A stretch of DNA of 11,183 bases from Podila epigama (GCA_015679605.1 JAAAVE010000388.1:1-11183); one strand, 5' to 3'. Positions 1 through 8,142 are shown, counted from the stretch's first letter. Translations and numbers: made by a program. Notes: a model not told the origin generated them from the letters alone.

Positions 1-310
1 ATCAATGCTTCGAAATGAGGGATTCCGCTGGGCTCATGATGCCTCATGATGCATCTCATCAAGTTGCAATGAGTGCAAAGTATAAGCCACTCAAGGTGTT
101 CGATTAACAGTCACTCACACTGCGGAGAAAAATCAAGTGTCCGCCTGAATATACTGAACCAACACTCTGTTTTTTCCCCAATTTCATCCTCCCTTCGATC
201 ACTCGTGCGTACCAATAGAAAGTACTTGACGGACAGCTTAACCATGAAGCTCTGCTGTGAGACATGGCGTGGTTTGTCTGTCAAATGCCAATATTTGCAT
301 TTTTCATTGG
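1..310. other. Left edge, no supported gene
   Basis: No recognisable protein, RNA gene or repeat beyond a trivial 10-bp tandem duplication (ctcatgatgc at 33-42 and 43-52). A plus-strand open frame of about 100 codons starting near 73 has Ser/His-rich, low-information translation and runs into the hairpin repeat at 311, so it is probably fortuitous. Confidence 0.6.
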
Positions 311-408
311 TTTTCTGCGAAGTTAATGCGAATAGTGAAAAATTGTATTCGTATTCTCATCGCAGAAAAGCCATGTAAGCGCTAATATTCGCATGCAAGC
401 ATGAGAAT
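311..408. repeat. Hairpin repeat of the TTCGCATT family, left copy
   Basis: Two adjacent inverted repeats are visible. The larger has arms 311-334 and 346-369, matching at 20 of 24 positions around an 11-nt loop. The smaller has arms 387-396 and 399-408, matching at 9 of 10 around 2 nt. Segment 346-376, read on the minus strand, matches 5651-5681 of the right copy at 26 of 31 positions, so the two copies lie in inverted orientation about 5.3 kb apart. The structure resembles the termini of a DNA transposon or a small foldback/MITE-like element. No transposase or target-site duplication could be tied to it, so that class is an inference. Confidence 0.6.
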
Positions 409-630
409 CCGCGCAAAAAATACAAAAACAAACAAACGCTAGACAGCCAAAATGCGGACTGCCACGATGACGCGGCTTGTAGCGTCGAAAAAAATGGTAT
501 GTCCAGTTGATTCCTGTTTCACTGAATACCACTCCAGGGCCCGATACGAGGGTCACCGTCTAAGCAAATATGAGACGCTGAAACAGCCCTCCACTTATGC
601 CTTCTATGCAATCAATCCTTTATAGCTGCA
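409..630. other. Intergenic, no supported gene
   Basis: Contains an A-rich stretch (416-437) directly after the hairpin repeat. Neither strand gives an open frame with recognisable protein sequence. Confidence 0.5.
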
Positions 631-779
631 TCGGAACTCAACCGACATCTCGACGGCCATCAGGACCATTGGCAGAGTCAGGACTCAGGAGCAACCTGAT
701 CGAACAGCATCGGAAACGGAAGCAAACACTGGGCCGTTAAAGTCAGGTCTTGAAAATTTTAATGGGCTAAACGAAAGGT

Positions 780-859
780 AAGAGGTCGAAGAAGGAGCTG
801 TTTATTGGAGACGCATACTAGTTATTTGCGTCAAACTAACTAACACCACCAAAAATATC
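780..859. repeat. 80-bp dispersed direct repeat, copy A
   Basis: Aligns without gaps to 4546-4625 (copy B) in the same orientation, with 66 of 80 bases identical by eye; it starts aagaggtcgaagaagga. On the plus strand, codons begin at 780 and read KRSKKE-F-I-DAY in both copies. Ten of the 14 differences fall on third codon positions of that frame, and stops occur at different places in the two copies. A short inverted repeat (810-815 with 827-832) is also present. Confidence 0.75.
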
Positions 860-1324
860 GGTCTAACCTAATTTCGCACACAGGTGGCATCCGCACAGCG
901 GATTTCCTCATGAATATGGCATGCCCAATCGTACTCTCCATGCAGAATGGAGAGAAGATAGCCGTTCTAGGAAAGCCGAATCTGTCTGAACATCTGATGC
1001 TGAAAACAATTGTCAGCTCTGATGTGTTGAAATTGACTGGCGAAGCTGGCAGACTGATGTTGAACTGTCGCAGGCGCTAATGGTCCATCGGTATGGAGGA
1101 TTAGCCCTGGATCAGCTTACGTCTAACCAGCAGCTGAGCACCAAAATACGCCAGAAACGCTTCTCCGAAGCCCCGGATCTGGCTCGATCACTTGCTGGAA
1201 GCCTGATCCACGCCCAGGCAAACGTAATGCTTGTTTTAAAAGCAAAAATATATGGAAGAACCCAGACGGAGGATCCACACGAGCAACCACTAGGGATTAC
1301 ACTGTCGCATCAGTTCGACATGAG

Positions 1325-1376
1325 TCCATGGATTCTCGAGTGCGAATACGAATATTCGCATGTGATAATCCCTGGA
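1325..1376. repeat. Hairpin repeat of the TTCGCATT family, internal copy
   Basis: Inverted arms 1325-1348 and 1353-1376 match at 19 of 24 positions around a 4-nt loop; the innermost 8 bp (tgcgaata/tattcgca) are perfect. It shares aatattcgcatg with the left copy at 385-396, so it is probably a diverged member of the same family, inserted in or next to the coding remnant at 631-1611. Confidence 0.55.
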
Positions 1377-1596
1377 CATGACGGGGCCCAGAAGCTGGTC
1401 ATCGGTACAGACTCATGGCTTGCATTGGTACCCTCCTGTGTATTGCTATTCTGGTGAAATCGTCATTGGTCCACAAAATAGACAGTTTATCCCACACACC
1501 ATTATTGACTTTAATAAAAACATCGTCCCAGCTTATGACGATAACCGTTTCCTCCTTTCTCGGTGGCAGTTACTGGAGACTATTGAGCCAAACCAA

Positions 1597-1632
1597 GAAA
1601 AAGAAAAATAAAAAAAAATAAAAAAAAAAAAG
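1597..1632 (+). repeat. A-rich tract at the end of a coding remnant
   Basis: An almost uninterrupted A/G/T-poor-C run dominated by A on the plus strand, containing blocks of 8 and 12 A. It follows directly on the plus-strand remnant ending at 1611. This placement resembles the 3' tail of a retroposed copy, but simple A/T-rich slippage explains it equally well. Confidence 0.4.
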
Positions 1633-2387
1633 AGAAAGAGGACCTCGATGTCAGAAAAGAGTAGCTCTTTGATGATGACAGCGTCAAGCAATGCTGAGGG
1701 CAATGTTTCCTTGATGATTGAATGGAAAAAAACAACGGTTGAGGTAACAATGAGAGTTTCTGAGCAAGGTGAGAAAAAGGAAGAGTGAGGAAGGAGTGAG
1801 AGAAGAAAAAACTAATTGCTTAAACTGAATTGCCTTATTTTTACACGTATACACTGCCTACGACTACCTATAAGTCATCCTAATAGTCGAGCATGATACC
1901 TGACATTCGATGGATGTACTATGTACTTTCACGTTGCAGCCTCACGATCAGTACGAAGTCTTCTTTGTTGAATAGATTGCTGCTGCTAAAAGAGAACCTG
2001 GCCTGCGATTTCTACCATCCCATTTGTTTAATCAATCCACGTTCAAGATGTTGACATCGCATCCATCTTTTGTTGGTCGTTTGGTGAGGTGTGAGGTCCA
2101 GGCTGTATTGGGATTGCTTCCTTCTAATATTTTTCCTTGTCGTTGCTGACGCCCATTGTCCACTGTTCACTTGTACATCGCGCTATCCTATCATCATAGT
2201 GTCCCAAGATCCTGCCGCCTGTTATCCTTGGGAGCCTCCATAGGATATCCATGTTAACTGGACCCAAATCCCCTATCAACAAGAAATCCAGATATAGAGA
2301 GAAAATTTTGGCACATGAAGGAACATACATCCTAGTTGGACTTACTGGTATTAATGCCAGAACCGAAGACTGGCTATATAACTCCAG
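1633..2387. other. Gene-poor stretch, no supported gene
   Basis: Purine-rich on the plus strand up to about 1815, then mixed sequence. A plus-strand stretch near 2200-2400 (for example HRISMLTGPKSPINKKSRYRE) and a minus-strand frame at 2124-2330 are open but not recognisable, and their boundaries have no start or splice support. I see no RNA gene. Confidence 0.45.
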
Positions 2388-2805
2388 ACGCTCATTCCCT
2401 GGACTGATGATTGTCGCAAGTTGATGCTAGAGGAGAGCAAAAGAAAGTGAAGTTAGTGAGTGAAGCGAGATATTACAGGAAAAAAAAAGTGTCGAAGAGG
2501 CGGTTGAAGAAATACACATGACGCGTCAGGAGGTCATTAAAAAAAATACCTGTGTTTCTTGACGCTCATTCCTTCACATGATGAGAGTGTTGTTGCTCCT
2601 GATTCCCAAGTTGATGCTAGAGGAGAGCAAAAGAAAGTGGAGTGACGAGATTACAGCAAGACAGAGTCGAAGAGGTTGTTGAAGAAATCAACAGGACGTG
2701 TCGAGAGGTCATTAAATATAATAGCTGTTTGCTGGTGCTCATTCCTTCACCTGAAGAGATTGCTGTTTGCTTCTGATTCCCTAGTTGGTGCTGAAGGAAG
2801 GAGAG
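2388..2805. repeat. Degenerate tandem repeat, about 174-bp unit, 2.4 copies
   Basis: Unit starts at 2388, 2562 and 2735, each beginning near (a/g)(c/t)gctcattcc. A 33-bp block (caagttgatgctagaggaga and onward) is exact at 2417-2449 and 2607-2639, and weaker near 2781-2806. A second block (gtcgaagaggnngttgaagaaat, later ggtcattaaa) occurs at 2490-2540 and 2667-2717. The spacing of internal blocks varies (177-190 bp), so the units carry indels. Further degenerate echoes around acgcgt occur near 2866 and 2926. No reading frame is conserved through the units, so it is probably non-coding satellite-like DNA. Confidence 0.75.
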
Positions 2806-3440
2806 CCAAAAAAATATATTAGGAAGTGGATATAGCAAGCTGATGTTGTCATTCTGGCGGTTTTACGCGTCAAGAGGCCAAAGAGAAAACATCATGTCTG
2901 GCAGGATTCTCATCTGGACGACTTACGCGTGAAAGAATGGTGTTGACAATGTTGATTTGCAAGATGATTGGAGTAATGTCGAATGGAAAAACGGCGAAGA
3001 AAGTGAGGGTTTGAGTGAGATGTTGAAAGGATGGGTTGAGATGGGATAAAGAAGAAGAGATGAGATAAAAGAAATGGATGGCCCAAAAAAATATATATTT
3101 ATTTATTTTTGGTTTTCTCCTTCAGCCTGCACCTTATTTCCCCACACACTCTCTAAGGAAGACACGCCAATACGCCCACCGCCAACCACACGCTAACGCT
3201 GCAGACAGTGTTGTCCGATATAACAGGTCGATATGCTATTCGTCTTGTCACCTTTAGATCAATGGACGCGTAAGGCATGAGACAGACTTGTATTTCAGCA
3301 GGTTGCTGTATTCAACCCTTGACTGTTGACTATTGAGTGAAGGCTATGGAGACACGACATCCTAAGCTGTTATCAAGGAAAAGCAACGTGTTCGATGGAT
3401 CAACGTTGCTCTGTCCTTTTCAGCTTCACCATCTACTCAT
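2806..3440. other. Gene-poor stretch with A/T tract, no supported gene
   Basis: Contains two diverged acgcgt-centred blocks (about 2848-2878 and 2908-2940) and an A/T-only run at about 3085-3112. On the minus strand around 3365-3425 one frame reads VDGEAEKDRATLIHRTR. This faintly resembles the part of Helitron replicase that follows the fragment at 3447-3840, after a frameshift, but it is too short to claim. Confidence 0.4.
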
Positions 3441-3446
3441 TGATTA

Positions 3447-3840
3447 TCAGGTTGGCATTTCAACGAATTGCAACACCACAGAATAACGCGACAGAGGAAA
3501 CCATACAGCCACCTCTCCTTCACCCTCCCCAAAGTGGATGCGGTACCCATAGTACATAAGCTGCGTACCCTTCTGGGGTCTCTTGTGGCTGGTGTAAAAA
3601 CCGAGATGAAAGCCTGGGTCTCCTCTGGGAAATATAAGAGGATACTCCAGAGGCATGTATCTCTCATGAAGTTGAGATATTCTCTGGAGAGGGTTATTAG
3701 GGCCTGCACGCAATTCGAGAATGATTTCACGCTTCTCTGGACTGAGACCGCCATCGCTGGGGATTACAATCGCAACCTCATCGGCTATTGGGAGGCTGTA
3801 TCGCTTCCCACTTGAGTCCACCTCGTGAATCTTTTTGTTG
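3447..3840 (-). pseudogene. Helitron replicase/helicase N-terminal domain fragment
   Basis: The minus strand encodes the hallmark start of the Helitron N-terminal helicase-like domain: IHEVDSSGKRYSLPIADEVA, then IIL-RAG, QRISQLHERYMPLEYPLIF, FPRGDPGFHLGF and, further on, MYYGYRIH. In intact Helitron proteins these segments precede the Rep (HUH) nuclease and the Pif1-type helicase of rolling-circle transposition. Here the frame opens from a 23-base T run (minus strand) and stops at 3447 about where the family continues L-x-Q-x-x-V-D-A. Only about 125 residues remain of a protein normally well over 1000 residues, and no HUH or helicase motif was seen downstream. The fragment is truncated at both ends and has no obvious start; the codon at 3821 is GTG. 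Family assignment rests on motif memory, not on a search. Confidence 0.75.
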
Positions 3841-3859
3841 GAAACGATGCTGGAGCGAT

Positions 3860-3882
3860 AAAAAAAAAAAAAAAAAAAAAAA
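3860..3882 (+). repeat. Run of 23 A
   Basis: Homopolymer of A on the plus strand, abutting the upstream edge of the minus-strand Helitron fragment. It may mark an insertion junction or may be slippage. Confidence 0.9.
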
Positions 3883-3962
3883 GATGATAATCAGCACGTA
3901 AACATGTTTATTTTCTCTTTTTTAATAATTACTATCTACAGACCATCATCCTGGGAATCCAG

Positions 3963-4477
3963 TTAATCCTCAGTCGTTGTTGGCCTTCCAATAATTAGGT
4001 TGAATATTTTGTACCGCTGCTTATCAAGCTGGTCCTGAAGTGTTGCAACGGTGTTGTTTAAATGATCAATCTGCCGCACCTGTTCGCAGATATGGCGTGC
4101 GATGTGGCGCACCCCATCCTCGCCGATGTTCGACTCCCTGATTCTTCTTTCAATGTACCATTCGTACATTTCTTTCAGACAAAGCCTGTATTGTTGTTGC
4201 TTTATGAATTCGATTTGAAACAACTCTGTGTTCCTGGCCATTTCCTCTTTGAATTGGACTATCTTGTTTTCCAGGTCGTCCATACGCTGCTTGACAGCAG
4301 CAAGATTAACCGTGAATTGGTTAATCATTCCTTCAATCACGCCACGGTCTTCCAAGAGAGGTAGCAACATTAAGATGTTGCTAAGAAGAGACCTCTCAGG
4401 GTAGTTCTCTTCTACAGGGATGAGCTATTATTGTTGGGGTTGAAGGCGTTAAAGACGTTGTTGTCGTTGTCTCTCAT
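3963..4477 (-). pseudogene. Coiled-coil protein gene with frameshift near its start, unknown family
   Basis: Not recognised. The minus strand is open without stops from 4424 to the TAA at 3963 (about 153 residues). It begins LIPVEENYPERSLLSNIL, followed by heptad-like amphipathic helix (QRMDDLENKIVQFKEEMARN) and a second helix (QVRQIDHLNNTVATLQDQL), ending GRPTTTED. Glu, Gln, Lys and Arg content and amphipathic spacing suggest a coiled coil. A likely ATG lies at 4477 (MRDNDNNVFNAFNPNNN), but its frame is one base out and meets TAG at about 4415; the two frames would join around 4420-4427. A further ATG at 4515 gives MSDLERSVKEIE and is out of frame with 4477 because of what looks like a 2-bp AT excess. 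Either the gene is decayed or a short intron was missed. It lies downstream of another Asn-rich ORF on the same strand, so the two could be parts of one mobile element. Confidence 0.45.
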
Positions 4478-4545
4478 ATCTCAATCTCCTTAACCGATCT
4501 TTCGAGGTCGGACATGTCTGAAATATTTTGGGCACAAATATGAAT

Positions 4546-4625
4546 AAGAGGTCGAAGAAGGAACGATTTATTGTAGACGCTTATTATTTATAAGTGTCGA
4601 ACTATCTAACGCCACCAAATATATC
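4546..4625. repeat. 80-bp dispersed direct repeat, copy B
   Basis: Ungapped match to 780-859. It contains an inverted repeat (4576-4584 with 4590-4598, nine pairs including one G-T on the plus strand, 5-nt loop). In copy A the equivalent stem is six pairs, with one position changed from A-T to T-A on both sides. It overlaps the 3' end of the minus-strand ORF ending at 4568. Confidence 0.75.
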
Positions 4626-4906
4626 TCAATGTCGTCCGCACTTACGTCGACGTTCAGTTCTTGCGACCTTTGGGTTGGTGGCGGAGACAATGGCGCCCGA
4701 GCCACCCTTGTTGGAGCTGCCAGCTCTTGGACTTTGCGCCGTTTCGTGGAGCGATCTGCCTGGGTCTCCGCACGTTGCATGACGGGGAGAAAACCCCCCA
4801 CGAAGTTGCTCGTTGCACCCTTCTTGGAGGATGCACGGCGCTTGTTTTAGCGGTTGTTACGGTTGTTGTTTCGGTTGTTGTCACGGATGTTGTTATTATT
4901 AGGCAT
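4568..4906 (-). pseudogene. Asn-rich, basic ORF with in-frame TAA, unknown family
   Basis: Not recognised. An ATG at 4906 opens an Asn/Arg-rich start (MPNNNNIRDNNRNNNRNNR) and meets TAA at 4849-4847. The same frame then continues with NKRRASSKKGATSNFVGGFL, QADRSTKRRKVQELAAPT and LSPPPTQRSQELNVDVSADD to a stop at 4568. A single C-to-T change (CAA to TAA) would explain the stop. The KRRK cluster is nuclear-localisation-like. The Asn-rich start resembles that of the neighbouring ORF at 4477. Low-complexity basic N-termini occur in retroelement Gag-like proteins, but no zinc knuckle or polymerase is present, so that reading is a guess. Confidence 0.35.
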
Positions 4907-4919
4907 TTTGTGGGTGGTG

Positions 4920-5530
4920 GGGTCTCAAGTATATATATGAAGAACTGACTCAGGGGTACAGTTACTGAATAGGGGTGAGAATCGTCTGCTATGGAATGTT
5001 TTGTGCCATTGCTCTTTGTCTGGTACTTTTGTCGTGTCTTTTTTCTGGAACGCTGTCGTTTGCGGGGTCTTGGGACTGATTGTGTCGTTTTCTGTGGCGG
5101 TGGAGCGTGTACCTTGACAGTGTTGAGGTCGACAACCTTCTGGCTGCGAAGAATTGTACTTTTTGATGTGGAGTAATTGCGAAACTGGTTCGGATGCGCG
5201 TGGGGAGCGACATAAAATGGCAGTTCGCCATGTTGCCGTGAGCGACACTGGCGCGTATTCTCATGCCGTCGGTTGGGATATTGGGCCCCTGAATTCTTGG
5301 AGGCGATCGAGGAAGTCTTGGCTGCTGCGGTCGACAACAGGAAGCGGAGTGTCGACCATTTCGTGTAGAACCCTCTTCGATAAACGAAATTGATTTTTGT
5401 CGACTGGGAAACCGATTTGAACGGATGCAGCCTCCACGTACTCTTCAATCATTGCCTCGATCGTGCCGGGCGTGATGTTTTGGATGAGGCCGCTGTTACT
5501 TGAGAGACCAAGGGATGGTATATTTTTCGC
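4920..5530 (-). pseudogene. Frame-broken coding remnant upstream of the Asn-rich ORF
   Basis: Not recognised. From about 5530 to 5265 the minus strand reads a convincing protein-like stretch (GLIQNITPGTIEAMIEEYVE, QFRLSKRVLHEMVD, SSQDFLDRLQEF) and then stops at 5261. Immediately after, a different frame, open from 5448 to 4654, carries RSQKVVDLNTVKVHAPPPQ and a very basic cluster (RPRKRQRSRKKTRQK). A third frame then starts at 4906. All three lie in order on one strand with little gap, as expected for one gene broken by indels. The 5' end runs into the hairpin repeat at 5631-5706. Confidence 0.35.
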
Positions 5531-5630
5531 ATTTGGGTTTGAGAATCCATGGAGAAAGGTGAGGGGGGGTAAGATTGCAAGGACAAATGGAGATGTGAGC
5601 AGTGGCCAGCGAGCATGGATGCTCAAGCCT

Positions 5631-5706
5631 GAATGCGAACATTCGCATTCACATGGGTTTTCTACGAAGCGAATGCGAATAGAGGTTTGTATTGGCATTC
5701 GCTTCG
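5631..5706. repeat. Hairpin repeat of the TTCGCATT family, right copy
   Basis: A small palindrome (5631-5639 with 5642-5650, 9 bp, perfect, 2-nt centre) is followed by a larger inverted repeat (5665-5680 with 5691-5706, 15 of 16, 10-nt loop). The order small-then-large is the mirror of the left copy, and 5651-5681 matches the minus strand of 346-376 at 26 of 31 positions. The decayed block of the window lies exactly between these two copies. Confidence 0.65.
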
Positions 5707-7140
5707 CATTAGCGTTTGAGGACCTCTGCTAGCGAGTCAACAGCAGCAACCTTTATATGCTTTTAGCACTTCTTTTCTTTGGTTCCTGGCTTTTTTTTTT
5801 TTTATATTATTGCATTATTGTACTATTTTATCTCTTGCTTGGCTTATTTTGCACAATTTTACAGCAATCACAATCACTACTTTATCTGGCTTTTAGGCCT
5901 TTTGAGACTTGCTATGTCATTAGTGGCTATATCAGACATGCCTGGATAAAACAATAAGGTGTCAACCCATTGCATGGACTAGTCTCTGGTAAACAAGAGA
6001 AAGGCCAGGTTTGCACACAGTACGGGCAGACGCGCAGTTGGGTGTGTGAATATGGACAATGGACATGCGATGAAGGAAAACAATAAAAGCGCCCACACTA
6101 GACAGACGCCCATTTTTTTTTTCCTTTTCAACATCTCGGGCGTGTCATCATATCCATCCATTGATATCATCGTCCTCAGCACATCGTTAGTTGATCTCCT
6201 CCCAAAAATAAATATCCTTCTTCTGTCCTCATTGACTTTGACTGGAACGGATGTCCTGTTGTGGATAGGATAGGTGACCCATACGATTGTTCACCAAAGA
6301 ATTTGATCGTTATGCCTGGTCCAGGGCCAGTGGTGATCACTTCGTGTTTTTTTTTTGCGCCAGCTTGTTGCTCAAGGATCCTGATCAATAACTTTTTTTC
6401 TTTTGTCCTGCTCTGTTCAACTAGATACATCCCATCCGAGTAGGCAAGAGGGTCAGACAGACGACACTTATGCCCTCGAAAAACGATTGTCCCTAGACCT
6501 CCTGGCAGTGTCCATATTCTCCATGCGGAAAAAGTTTGATATATCGAAAGGCTATTGGAACGATGAAAAAGGTTGATAGGGTTGAGTCCTGTAGTTGCTG
6601 ATGGTGTTGTTGGTTCTACAACATGAGCCAGCAGAGACGAATCACTTCGTGATCAGGGGGGAATACTTGATTGTGGAGCAACAAGAGTGAGGTGTTGCTC
6701 AAAAAGAGAGAAGAGGAAATTGGCATCACGTGCTACGGTGATCCTTTGTGAAAGAAAAAGACCTGGTTGTCAATCCGTTCAATGTTTTCAAACTTATCCA
6801 TGCCCCGGCTTCTGGGTTGAACACAACTGGAAAGCATTCATGTCATGGACATGATCTCTCCAATAGTTGAAGAAAATAAAAAAACAGACGTTCAAATTGG
6901 CCGTTCCTTTAGGGCGAAATCAGTTGATTTAAAAACAAACACAAAGGTGATTTCGAAGCGAGTTCACATCAGTCTTGCCATTGCATATATTCTCGGATCA
7001 ACACCTTTCCCATTCTTTTGAAGACCTATCTCGTTTAGCTGGCAGCAGCACCGTCTACAAAAAGAAGAGGACGGTCGAGAGAAAGTTGAAAAGTTTTGGA
7101 GGTGTATCCAAGTGCCTTTAGGAGAATAGTGGCAACGAAC
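5707..7140. other. 1.4-kb stretch without a supported gene
   Basis: A/T-rich, with T runs near 5791, 6113 and 6347. A plus-strand frame at 5757-5957 is Leu/Phe-rich because of poly-pyrimidine DNA. Minus-strand frames at 5979-6182 and 6176-6430 overlap and contain protein-like pieces (GPGPGITIKFFGEQSYG; a hydrophobic run VWALLLFSFIACPLS) but match nothing I recognise and lack credible splice joins. The 10-mer tcacttcgtg occurs near 6337 and again near 6642. No tRNA or rRNA signature was seen. Confidence 0.45.
6676..6700. other. Small perfect hairpin
   Basis: Inverted 8-bp arms gagcaaca (6676-6683) and tgttgctc (6693-6700) around a 9-nt loop. No T run or neighbouring gene gives it a role. Confidence 0.4.
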
Positions 7141-7183
7141 ATGGCGTCGTGACAGATAATCTTCACCAACATTTTTTATTCAA

Positions 7184-7190
7184 TATAAAA
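7184..7190 (+). promoter_or_regulatory. TATA-like box upstream of the YjbQ-family gene
   Basis: TATAAAA lies 163 nt upstream of the ATG at 7353, leaving room for a 5' UTR of roughly 130 nt. The downstream leader is T-rich (7260-7345). Assignment is by position and consensus only. Confidence 0.4.
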
Positions 7191-7352
7191 GAGAGCGATC
7201 AACAGATAGATCAAACACACCTTTGCGCCACCACTGTATTTGATAAAAGAGTCGAGTTATTCCTTTTTTTCTTTCGATCTTTTCTTTTTTACCGAATACA
7301 CATTCACTCATTCAAACAAATAACGATTTCATTTTTTGAAAAAAGAAGCATA

Positions 7353-8003
7353 ATGTCTTGGGCACAGTCAACGATCCGTCTTCCTGCAAAGTCTCGTGGT
7401 TGCCACTTGGTCACCCATGATATTGAGAAACAGTTGCCTGAGCTCCGTCAGTTTTCAGTCGGCATGGCCAATATCTTTTGTAAGATTGGATGGACGTCAA
7501 ACCACAGTGGATGTTTTTGTTTCTCTCTCTTCTTTCTGGCAAGGTTGAAGAGACACGACAAAACATAACAACCATGGAATTTTATCTTTCTTTCTAGTGC
7601 AACACACTTCGGCTTCTCTTTGTTTGAACGAGAACGCTGACCCAGACGTCCGCGTCGACATGGAAATGGCGCTGAACAAGATCGCGCCAGAGAACTTTCC
7701 TTATATCCATACAGACGAAGGTCCTGATGACATGCCTGGGCACCTCAAGAGCGCCCTCCTCGGTGTCTCTCTCAACATCCCCATCACAAACGGACGCTTC
7801 AACCTCGGCATGTGGCAAGGGTAAAAAGCACGCACGATCTTACTCTTTGCTTTGGAAAGAGGATGTCTCTGCACTTTTTTGACCGACCGCACCTTTCTAA
7901 TCCATCATTTTTTTTTCATCATAGAATTTGGCTCTGTGAACATCGTGACCATGCATCCGGTAGAAAGATTGTTGTCACTCTGCAAGGAGAAAAGAGAAAG
8001 TAA
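7353..8003 (+). CDS. YjbQ/UPF0047 family protein (secondary thiamine-phosphate synthase family)
   Basis: Three exons: 7353-7479, 7598-7820 and 7925-8003 (429 nt, 142 aa). The introns (118 and 104 nt) start GTAAGA and GTAAAA and end CTAG and ATAG; both joins restore family-conserved sequence. Visible signatures are QHTSASL at 44-50 followed by NENADPDVR (53-61), HTDEGPDDMPGH (80-91), G-x-W-Q-G (113-117) and a C-terminal strand IVVTLQGEK. Full length matches the usual 130-145 residues, with no targeting peptide evident. Bacterial YjbQ has weak thiamine-phosphate synthase activity in vitro and in complementation, and many members remain UPF0047; the conserved His/Glu/Asp residues above are the putative metal/active-site positions. 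The start (MSWAQSTIRL) matches the family's usual beginning and follows a T-rich leader. The gene is convergent with the RBR ligase gene, with no functional link implied. Family is near certain; physiological role in a fungus is uncertain. Confidence 0.93.
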
Positions 8004-8142
8004 AAGATAAAATGTCCTTTTTTTTTGTCTTGCTTTCGTTTCCGACAATGGATTGCCTGTACAATGGAGTATATATATTACAAAATAATGATTGAAGGAA
8101 GATCTCCCTCGGCGGGCAAAGCAAAAAGAAAAAAAAGAAAAA
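8004..8142. other. Short convergent intergenic region
   Basis: Only 139 nt separate the two convergent stop codons, so the 3' UTRs of the two transcripts probably overlap. No canonical AATAAA was seen on either strand; A/T-rich variants (aataat, ataaaa) and T runs are present at 8016-8025 and, on the minus strand, 8121-8140. Confidence 0.6.

Larger units (their letters stand above)
631..1611 (+). pseudogene. Frame-broken coding remnant of unknown family
   Basis: Not recognised. Plus-strand segments with protein-like composition succeed each other in different frames. The first, 631-699, reads SELNRHLDGHQDHWQ and onward. A second, about 700-778, follows a one-base frame change and ends GLENFNGLNER. 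The third, about 885-1079, includes NGEKIAVLGKPNLSEH and ends at a TAA. The fourth starts at 1080 (MVHRYGGLALDQLTSNQQ) and is open to 1457, where a frame overlapping it from about 1378 (GEIVIGPQNRQFIPHTIIDF) takes over to 1611. Two internal segments are shared with other places in the window: the 80-bp repeat at 780-859 and a hairpin repeat at 1325-1376. The remnant ends in an A-rich tract, which would suit a decayed retroposed element, but no reverse transcriptase, integrase or transposase motif is visible. A chance run of open frames cannot be excluded. Confidence 0.35.

Noticed and set aside
810-840. Helitron 3' terminus: hairpin followed within about 10 nt by CTAA in both 80-bp repeats
   Set aside because: Homology between the two copies continues past CTAA (c-gccacc / c-accacc) and the base after CTAA is C rather than the expected T, so CTAA is not an element end here.
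778-883. Intron from GTAAGA to CACAG enclosing repeat copy A
   Set aside because: Copy B of the repeat lacks the GT, the flanking frames do not join well, and the repeat itself shows a coding-like substitution pattern.
2617-2838. Minus-strand ORF of about 73 codons
   Set aside because: It lies inside the tandem repeat and is not maintained in the neighbouring unit.
5757-5957. Small hydrophobic membrane protein on the plus strand
   Set aside because: Leu/Phe/Tyr content comes directly from T-rich low-complexity DNA; no supporting start context, homologue or splice signal.
5979-6430. Minus-strand gene with a transmembrane segment and a GPGPGITIKFFGEQSYG stretch
   Set aside because: The two open frames overlap out of phase, no splice join unites them, and no family is recognised. 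Left as unassigned.
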